Origin: CAYJFD01 sp964369605 | GTDB taxonomy: Bacteria; Bacteroidota; Bacteroidia; Bacteroidales; UBA932 | NCBI GenBank assembly: GCA_964369605.1 | Contig: CAYJFD010000028.1 | Location: 1-27,905, forward strand | Length of the DNA stretch: 27,905 nt | Direction: 5' to 3' | Shown: positions 22,589 to 27,905 of the stretch, piece by piece | How the letters are laid out: each line of letters opens with the position of its first letter | Position numbering within the stretch: position 1 is the first letter of the stretch | Notes under the pieces: model-generated | Told to the model about the DNA's origin: nothing | The model's database searches: none | The model's input: the letters and a program-made list of their open reading frames with translations, nothing else | Position numbers and translations under genes: made by a program

Positions 22589-23452
22589 ATGAAGGGAAGA
22601 AATATTTATCATATATGTAATCTTTCTCCAAAAGTTGTATTTCGTAGGGAGGAGGATTTTTTGTTTGCAATCAGTCGATTAGCAGTGTGTGCTTTTACTT
22701 ATAATATTGAAGTATTAGCATTTGCAATAATGTCAACACATTTTCATATAGTAACTTTGGGTGATGATGATGATACTGTAAAATTTGTTAGTCATTATAA
22801 AAGAAGCCTGGCCCTCTGGCATAATAAGCATTATAGAGCGAAGTTAAGCTTAAATGTTTCAAAGAATTTAGTAATCGGAATATCGCATACTATTTCTGTT
22901 ATAAACTATGTCTTAAAAAATCCTATTCATCATGGAGTCTCTATAACTCCATTTACCTATCCATATACAAGTGCGCAAGTATATTTCTTACCATTCCTTA
23001 GACGAGAAGAATATTTCATTGGAGAATTTATAGCGCCAGTCTTAAAAAAACCAAGTGAACTAAGATCAAGGGATTTTGAAAAAATATTTGGTAAACAGAA
23101 AGCATCTGAGAAATTCAAGGTACTACGAGATATTTTAATCATTCCAGAGAGTTTTATATCTATAGGTATAGTAGAGAGGATTTACTCTTCACCTAGGAAT
23201 TTTTTGTATCAGATGAATCGGCCATTAACAGAGGATATAAAGGAATTTGATGATGCTTTCACAAACGATAGTAGACATCTAAAGAAGGCGATATTAACAA
23301 ATCAAATATCAGATATAGAGGCTGCCAAAATCTTTGATAAGACCATATCTCCTAGAACTTATACTGAAATAAGAAAAGAAGAGTTTAATCAGCTCTGGCT
23401 AGAGGTAAAGAAAAAAGGAATAAGCGAGGCTCAGTTCAATAGATTATTGTGA
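22589..23452 (+). CDS. RAYT/Y1-type HUH transposase-like protein (IS200-like domain)
   Basis: The roughly 287-residue protein has the HUH nuclease signature HFHIV (His51, His53) in the context FAIMSTHFHIVTLGDD, and a single candidate catalytic tyrosine in INYVLKNPIHHG (Tyr107). These are the key parts of IS200-like (TnpA_REP, RAYT) proteins, which cut and join single-stranded DNA at hairpins. It begins MKGRNIYHICN, with the opening typical of the family. The C-terminal half (about 150-287) is basic and has no assigned domain. It lacks the partner tnpB and obvious flanking IS ends, so it looks like a single-copy domesticated RAYT rather than an active insertion sequence. Two 46-bp repeats lie just upstream and a second repeat family lies at 14048-14174. 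The start is set by the strong Shine-Dalgarno site. Confidence 0.75.
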   Translation: MKGRNIYHICNLSPKVVFRREEDFLFAISRLAVCAFTYNIEVLAFAIMSTHFHIVTLGDDDDTVKFVSHYKRSLALWHNKHYRAKLSLNVSKNLVIGISHTISVINYVLKNPIHHGVSITPFTYPYTSAQVYFLPFLRREEYFIGEFIAPVLKKPSELRSRDFEKIFGKQKASEKFKVLRDILIIPESFISIGIVERIYSSPRNFLYQMNRPLTEDIKEFDDAFTNDSRHLKKAILTNQISDIEAAKIFDKTISPRTYTEIRKEEFNQLWLEVKKKGISEAQFNRLL

Positions 23453-23651
23453 CGAGCTAGGTACAAGGCAAAATAAAGTAAGGGTGAAGGAGGAGAGCAA
23501 TAAAGCGATAAATCTGGATATTATGATTATGTGCTAATAATGAGATATTTATACTTTTTTTAGTTAAGTAATGGTAAAACAATGAAAAAAATAAAGAATA
23601 TAGGCATAATCGTAGATGAGAAAAAATATTCAAATTTCGTGTGTAATTCAC

Positions 23652-23681
23652 TTTGTGAGGAGATTTTTTTTACTACCTTTG
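23652..23681 (+). promoter_or_regulatory. Bacteroidetes-type promoter for the exonuclease III gene
   Basis: TTTG at 23652-23655, 18 nt and TACCTTTG at 23674-23681 fit the -33/-7 consensus with a spacer one nt shorter than ideal. Transcription would start near 23688, about 12 nt before the ATG at 23700. Confidence 0.6.
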
Positions 23682-23699
23682 AAAGTTAAATAGTAGGAA

Positions 23700-24467
23700 A
23701 TGAAACTTATATCGTGGAATGTAAATGGTGTTAGGGCCGTAATGCAGAAACAATTTATTGAAAAGGTTGGAGCTATGGCTCCTGATGTTTTATGCTTACA
23801 GGAAACTAAGGCACAGGATGATCAGGTGGCTCAGGCGCTTGAATCTTTTGACGATTATTATCTTTACTCGAGTTCCGCAGAAAGAAAGGGTTATTCTGGG
23901 ACTGCAGTACTGTCAAAGACATTGCCTTTAGGCGAAAAGTACGGAATAGGAGAGGAGGAGTTTGACTCCGAAGGAAGGGTGATAACTCTTGAGTACGATG
24001 CGTTTTATTTAGTTAATGTCTACGTACCTAATTCTGGAAGTGAATTATTAAGGCTGGAGTATCGCCAGAAATGGGATTTGGCTTTTTATAATTTCTTAAA
24101 AAAACTTGAGCAAATAAAGCCAGTTGTGGTGTGTGGTGATTTTAATGTTGCACATAAAGATATTGATTTAGCTCGTCCAAAGGCAAATTATAATAAATCG
24201 GCAGGATTTATGCAGGAAGAAATAGATGGAATGGATCGCTTCACGAATGGTGGATTTTTAGATACCTTTAGGCTGTTGAATCCTGATTCCTTAGATTCGT
24301 ATTCTTGGTGGTCATATAGAGCAGGAGCGAGAGGAAAGAATATTGGCTGGCGTATTGACTATTTTTTAGCAAGCGAAGCGCTTAAGGATAATATTACAGA
24401 TGCATTTATACTCCCTCAGGTAGATGGCTCAGATCATTGCCCTGTAGGAATAGATATTGAACTTTAA
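23700..24467 (+). CDS. xth: Exodeoxyribonuclease III / AP endonuclease
   Basis: The 255-residue DNA-repair enzyme cuts at abasic sites and has 3'-5' exonuclease activity. All key motifs are visible: SWNVNGVR with Asn7, CLQETKA with Glu35, VVCGDFNVAHKDIDLARP (Asp/Asn pair), GWRIDYFLASE and the C-terminal GSDHCPV with the Asp-His pair. Length is normal. It has its own promoter. Downstream, 22 bp away, is an M16 peptidase gene, probably cotranscribed, with no functional link apparent. Confidence 0.95.
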   Translation: MKLISWNVNGVRAVMQKQFIEKVGAMAPDVLCLQETKAQDDQVAQALESFDDYYLYSSSAERKGYSGTAVLSKTLPLGEKYGIGEEEFDSEGRVITLEYDAFYLVNVYVPNSGSELLRLEYRQKWDLAFYNFLKKLEQIKPVVVCGDFNVAHKDIDLARPKANYNKSAGFMQEEIDGMDRFTNGGFLDTFRLLNPDSLDSYSWWSYRAGARGKNIGWRIDYFLASEALKDNITDAFILPQVDGSDHCPVGIDIEL

Positions 24468-24489
24468 AAATAATTTAATAATAAAAAAA

Positions 24490-25794
24490 ATGAGAAAATT
24501 AGCACTTCTTTTGTTGTTAATCCCTTTCTTTGGCTATTCAAGAGGCGTAGAGTTTGTTGAATACAAACTGGAGAATGGATTACACGTGATTCTTTCACAG
24601 GATCGTACTACTCCTAATGTAGTAGTTTCAGTTATGTATCATGTTGGTTCAAAAAATGAAGAACCACATCTAACTGGTTTTGCTCACTATTTTGAGCACT
24701 TAATGTTTGAAGGAACTAAGCATATCCCTCGTCATACTTATGATAAGTATGTTTCTGAGGCAGGTGGATCTTTGAACGCAAATACATCTAATGATAGAAC
24801 TTATTATTATGAAGTATTACCTTCAAATTATCTTGCACTTGGTCTTTGGTTAGAGTCTGAGAGAATGTTACACCCAAATATCGAAGAGGTAGGTGTAAAT
24901 ACTCAGAAGGACGTAGTTTGTCAAGAAATGAATCAAACTAGAGATAACAGACCTTATGGTAAATTACTTACTGCAACTCTTGATAATTCTTTCACTGTTC
25001 ACCCATACAAAACTGACGTATTGGGCTCAGAGGAGCATATCAGAAGTGCAACTGTTGAAGATTTCAAGAACTTCCATGATATGTTTTATGTGCCAAACAA
25101 CGCAGTATTAACTATTTGTGGTGATTTTGAGATCGAAGAGGCTAAGGAATTAATCGATACTTATTTTGCTGATATACCTATGGGTACTATGGAAATTCGT
25201 AGACCTAATCCAAATGCAGAGCCAAAAAGAACAGCTCCTGTAAAAGATACTATCTATGATAATATTCAGTTACCTGCAGTTGTGAATGCTTATCCTGCTC
25301 CAGCTCTTGGAACAGACGATTATTATGCAGTGTCTATGTTAAGTCAGTACTTATCTCAAGGACAGACTTCTCTTTTCTATAAGCAGTTAGTAGATCAGGA
25401 GCAAATAGCTCTTCAGATTCAAGCTTTTGCTCTTCCTTTTGAGCACCCAGGAGTTAACTTAATTTTTGGTATTCCAAATATGAATGAAGACGTACTAGAT
25501 CTTGAAAAAAGAGTTGATGAGATTATCGCTCAGTTTAAGAAAGATGGTATCTCTGATAAGGATTTCCAAAAGATAAAGAATCAAGTAGAATATGGTTCTA
25601 TTTATTCAACTAAAGGAATCGAAAACAAAGCTCACGAATTAGCGACAGCTTACACTTATTATAAGAATACAAATTTTGTTAATGAGGAATTAGCGAAGTA
25701 TATGAGTGTGACAAAAGAAGATATTATGAGAGTAGCTAATGAGTATTTTACTCCAGAGCAAAAGGTTTCAGTTTATTTCTTACCTAAAAAATAA
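24490..25794 (+). CDS. M16 family zinc metallopeptidase, active-site subunit, secreted
   Basis: From the ATG at 24490 the protein has 434 residues; a further ATG at 24457 inside the exonuclease gene would add 11 residues before the signal peptide and is less likely. A signal peptide is clear (MRKLALLLLLIPFFGYSRG), so it is exported to the periplasm or beyond. The zinc motif HYFEH (His66, Glu69, His70) and the downstream Glu146 in CQEMNQ match the HxxEH-(about 75)-E pattern of pitrilysin/processing-peptidase proteins. A second M16 domain half follows. It is followed 8 bp later by a zinc-site-lacking M16 homologue, the arrangement of two-subunit M16B peptidases. Confidence 0.92.
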   Translation: MRKLALLLLLIPFFGYSRGVEFVEYKLENGLHVILSQDRTTPNVVVSVMYHVGSKNEEPHLTGFAHYFEHLMFEGTKHIPRHTYDKYVSEAGGSLNANTSNDRTYYYEVLPSNYLALGLWLESERMLHPNIEEVGVNTQKDVVCQEMNQTRDNRPYGKLLTATLDNSFTVHPYKTDVLGSEEHIRSATVEDFKNFHDMFYVPNNAVLTICGDFEIEEAKELIDTYFADIPMGTMEIRRPNPNAEPKRTAPVKDTIYDNIQLPAVVNAYPAPALGTDDYYAVSMLSQYLSQGQTSLFYKQLVDQEQIALQIQAFALPFEHPGVNLIFGIPNMNEDVLDLEKRVDEIIAQFKKDGISDKDFQKIKNQVEYGSIYSTKGIENKAHELATAYTYYKNTNFVNEELAKYMSVTKEDIMRVANEYFTPEQKVSVYFLPKK

Positions 25795-25802
25795 TTAAGA
25801 AG

Positions 25803-27833
25803 ATGAAAAAAATAATTATATCAGCAATTATATTGATATTTAGCTTGGGCTTAAGTGCGCAAGTAGATAGGAGTGTAGCTCCAAAAGCAGGTCCTACTCC
25901 AGAAATTAAAATGGGTGATGCAAAAGAATTTACCCTTAAGAATGGATTAAAGGTTATCTTAGTAGAAGACCATACTTTACCAGTAGTAAGTATGCAGATA
26001 AACTTTATCCACGAACCTACTATGGACGAGCAGCTTAATGCTACTTACGAAGTCTATGGAAGTGTGTGGAAAACAGGAACTACTACTCTTACGAAAGATC
26101 AGATCAATGAAAAATTAGATTTTATAGGAGCAAGCGTATTTACAGCAAATAGAACTATAGGATTTAATTCACTTTCAAAGTATACAGAAGATGTTTTTGC
26201 TCTTACTACTGACATCTTATTAAATCCTACCTTCCCTCAAGAAGAATTAGATAAGACAGTTACTCAGTTATTATCTGGTTTTGAAGCAGCAAAGACTGAT
26301 CAAAACAGCATCATGTCTAATATTAAGAGTGCTACTATCTATAAAGGTGCTCACCCTTATGGTATGATTGTTACTGAAGATGATGTAGATTTAATTACTA
26401 CTGAAGCTTGTTGGGAGCATTATAATACTTATATAAAGCCGAACAATGCTATCTTAGTTATCGTAGGAGATATTACTCTTAAAGAGGCTAAGAAGTTAGT
26501 TAAAAGAAATCTAGATTCGTGGGAGCCTGGTCAAATACCTGCACCAGTTTACGACTCACCTCAATCACCTGAAGGGGTACAGGTGGTATTCTCTAGTAAA
26601 GATGCTTCACCTCAGTCAAATATCTCAGTTTCTTACCCTGTTGATTATAAGGTAACAGACGAGGATTATATTGCTGCTAGCCTTGCGAACTTCATACTTG
26701 GAGGTGGTGGCTTCCAAGCTAAGTTAATGAAGAACTTAAGAGAGGACAAAGGTTATACCTACGGAGCTTACTCAAGATTATCTGCAAATAGACTTGTTGG
26801 TACTTTCAATGCAGGATCTGAAGTTATCGCAAATGCTACTGATAGCGCTTTAGTAGAGATCGCAAAAGAAATGAACAACATGATAGAAGGAAACTTTACA
26901 GATGAAGACTTACACCTAGCTAAAATGACATTTAAGGGTTCATTCTCTCGTTCTTTAGAAGATGCTAGTACTATTTCAGATTTTGCTTATAACTTAGAAA
27001 GACATAATCTTCCTGAAGATTTCTACAAAACTTACCTTCAAAAGATTGATGCAGTAACTAAAGAAGATGTAATTAGAGTCGCTAAGAAGTACTTTACTCC
27101 TTCAAATGCTTATTTCTTTGTAGTAGGTGACAGAAGTGTTATCCCTGCGTTAGAGAAAATCGATAGCGACGGTGTAGTTGTTGAATTAGATTATAAAGGT
27201 GATGTCGTAGTTCGTGAGGCTATCTCAGGAGACGTTACAGCTGAGTCAGTAATTAATTCATTCTTAGATTATTCAGGTGGTGGACAAAAGATCAGAACAG
27301 CTAATGAAGTGACAGTTAAGTCTGCTATGGCGGTTCAAGGAATGAATATAGAGAATGAGTCAGTAATGGCTTATGATCCTGAATTCAAATTCAAGATTTC
27401 TCAGAAACTAGGTGGACAGGTTATATCTGAAGTTTCATACGAAGATGGTAAAGCTAAGGTAGTTAGCCCACAAGGTGCTCAAGAACTTCCAGCAGAAATA
27501 GCAGAAAAGATAGTAGTTCAAGGTTACTATATCCTTGAGGCTTATATCACAGAGCTAGGAATTACTCCAGTTTTAGAGGGAATCGATGAAGTTAACGGAA
27601 AGAAAGCTTATAAAATTAAATTTGATTTCAAAGGTCAAATTAGCTACCGTTACTATGATATCGAGACAGGTGCTTGTTTAAAATCTGTAGCTACAGAGCA
27701 AGGACAAACTCAAGAGGTATTCTACTCAGAATATAAGGAGCTTGTAAACGGAATTAAATTTCCATTCATTCAGACTATCTCAGTAATGGGAATGCAAATG
27801 GAAAATAAAGTAAAGGAGATTATTATTAAGTAA
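25803..27833 (+). CDS. M16 family peptidase homologue, zinc-site-less, with C-terminal extra domain, secreted
   Basis: The 676-residue protein starts with a signal peptide (MKKIIISAIILIFSLGLSAQ). Residues about 35-460 form the two M16 halves (VKNGLKVILVEDHTLPVVS region, then NAILVIVGDITLKEA and YTYGAYSRLS, typical of M16). The HxxEH zinc motif is absent at the expected place (FIHEPTMDEQLNATYEVYG), so this is the inactive partner of the adjacent protease. Residues about 500-676 form an extra beta-rich domain (TVKSAMAVQG... SYRYYDIETG... GIKFPFIQTIS) resembling outer-membrane lipoprotein/LolA-like folds, common in Bacteroidetes M16 proteins. It probably helps attach or present substrate at the outer membrane; that is inference. 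Confidence 0.88.
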   Translation: MKKIIISAIILIFSLGLSAQVDRSVAPKAGPTPEIKMGDAKEFTLKNGLKVILVEDHTLPVVSMQINFIHEPTMDEQLNATYEVYGSVWKTGTTTLTKDQINEKLDFIGASVFTANRTIGFNSLSKYTEDVFALTTDILLNPTFPQEELDKTVTQLLSGFEAAKTDQNSIMSNIKSATIYKGAHPYGMIVTEDDVDLITTEACWEHYNTYIKPNNAILVIVGDITLKEAKKLVKRNLDSWEPGQIPAPVYDSPQSPEGVQVVFSSKDASPQSNISVSYPVDYKVTDEDYIAASLANFILGGGGFQAKLMKNLREDKGYTYGAYSRLSANRLVGTFNAGSEVIANATDSALVEIAKEMNNMIEGNFTDEDLHLAKMTFKGSFSRSLEDASTISDFAYNLERHNLPEDFYKTYLQKIDAVTKEDVIRVAKKYFTPSNAYFFVVGDRSVIPALEKIDSDGVVVELDYKGDVVVREAISGDVTAESVINSFLDYSGGGQKIRTANEVTVKSAMAVQGMNIENESVMAYDPEFKFKISQKLGGQVISEVSYEDGKAKVVSPQGAQELPAEIAEKIVVQGYYILEAYITELGITPVLEGIDEVNGKKAYKIKFDFKGQISYRYYDIETGACLKSVATEQGQTQEVFYSEYKELVNGIKFPFIQTISVMGMQMENKVKEIIIK

Positions 27834-27850
27834 TCTTCATACTGAAAAAG

Positions 27851-27905
27851 TGATATGACCCCCGAAAGTTGGACGGTTAATATAAATTAAGAAGCTCTTG
27901 ATTGG
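27851..27905. mobile_element. Partial end of an IS3-family insertion sequence (at window edge)
   Basis: TGATATGACCCCCGAAAGTT followed by GGACGGTTAA is the kind of terminal inverted repeat seen in IS3-family elements (TG...ACCCCC...AAAGTTGGAC). It begins 17 bp after the M16 stop and runs off the window. Orientation and completeness cannot be judged. Confidence 0.5.

Noticed and set aside
23582..23689. 35-codon open frame before the exonuclease gene
   Set aside because: It overlaps the exonuclease promoter, has no recognisable product and no ribosome binding site; it is likely chance.

Overview
The window looks like a chromosomal segment of an anaerobic member of the Bacteroidales (Bacteroidetes). 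The support is AT-rich DNA, several promoters that match the Bacteroidetes form (TTTG or TTG, about 18-20 nt, then TAnnTTTG), few Shine-Dalgarno sites, a thiamin operon that uses the anaerobic radical-SAM enzyme ThiH, and a GluP/FucP-type sugar porter next to a ROK kinase. Family and genus cannot be settled from the sequence alone.

Layout. Positions 1-3416 hold the tail of an unknown gene (possibly Fic-like) and a complete Type III restriction (Res) subunit, preceded by two 42-bp tandem repeats that each contain a palindrome. An S41/tricorn-like secreted or membrane-anchored protease follows (3502-5745). Next is an AbiEi-family antitoxin with a palindromic promoter but no recognisable AbiEii toxin (5791-6506), then a pair of inverted repeats (6586-6672). 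cutC (minus) diverges from a sugar porter and ROK sugar kinase (plus), with overlapping promoter elements between them. From 9781 to 13881 runs a compact thiamin-thiazole operon, thiS-tenI-like-thiE-thiG-thiH-thiF, behind a good Bacteroidetes promoter.

Positions 13882-14373 form a repeat-rich non-coding island: eleven copies of TTATC, two 84-bp direct repeats enclosing two 42-bp GC-armed hairpins, and a terminator-like hairpin. On the minus strand (18354 down to 14374) lies an apparent four-gene operon: a SnoaL/NTF2-like protein, an SDR, a CrtI-like FAD oxidoreductase and a HAD phosphatase. This suggests an unassigned lipid or isoprenoid modification pathway. Divergent from it is etfB-etfA-acyl-CoA dehydrogenase (18554-22129), whose EtfB carries the motif of electron-bifurcating ETFs. 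The operon ends in a strong terminator.

The last part holds a pair of 46-bp direct repeats next to a RAYT/Y1-type HUH transposase-like gene (22589-23452), an exodeoxyribonuclease III gene, and a pair of secreted M16 peptidases, one with an intact zinc site and one without, the second with an extra C-terminal domain. The final 55 bases resemble the end of an IS3-family insertion sequence.

Most of the window is ordinary metabolism. The places that deserve a second look are the repeat island, the RAYT locus, the orphan AbiEi, the palindromic repeats before res, and the four-gene minus-strand cassette. I see no clear, complete undescribed system.
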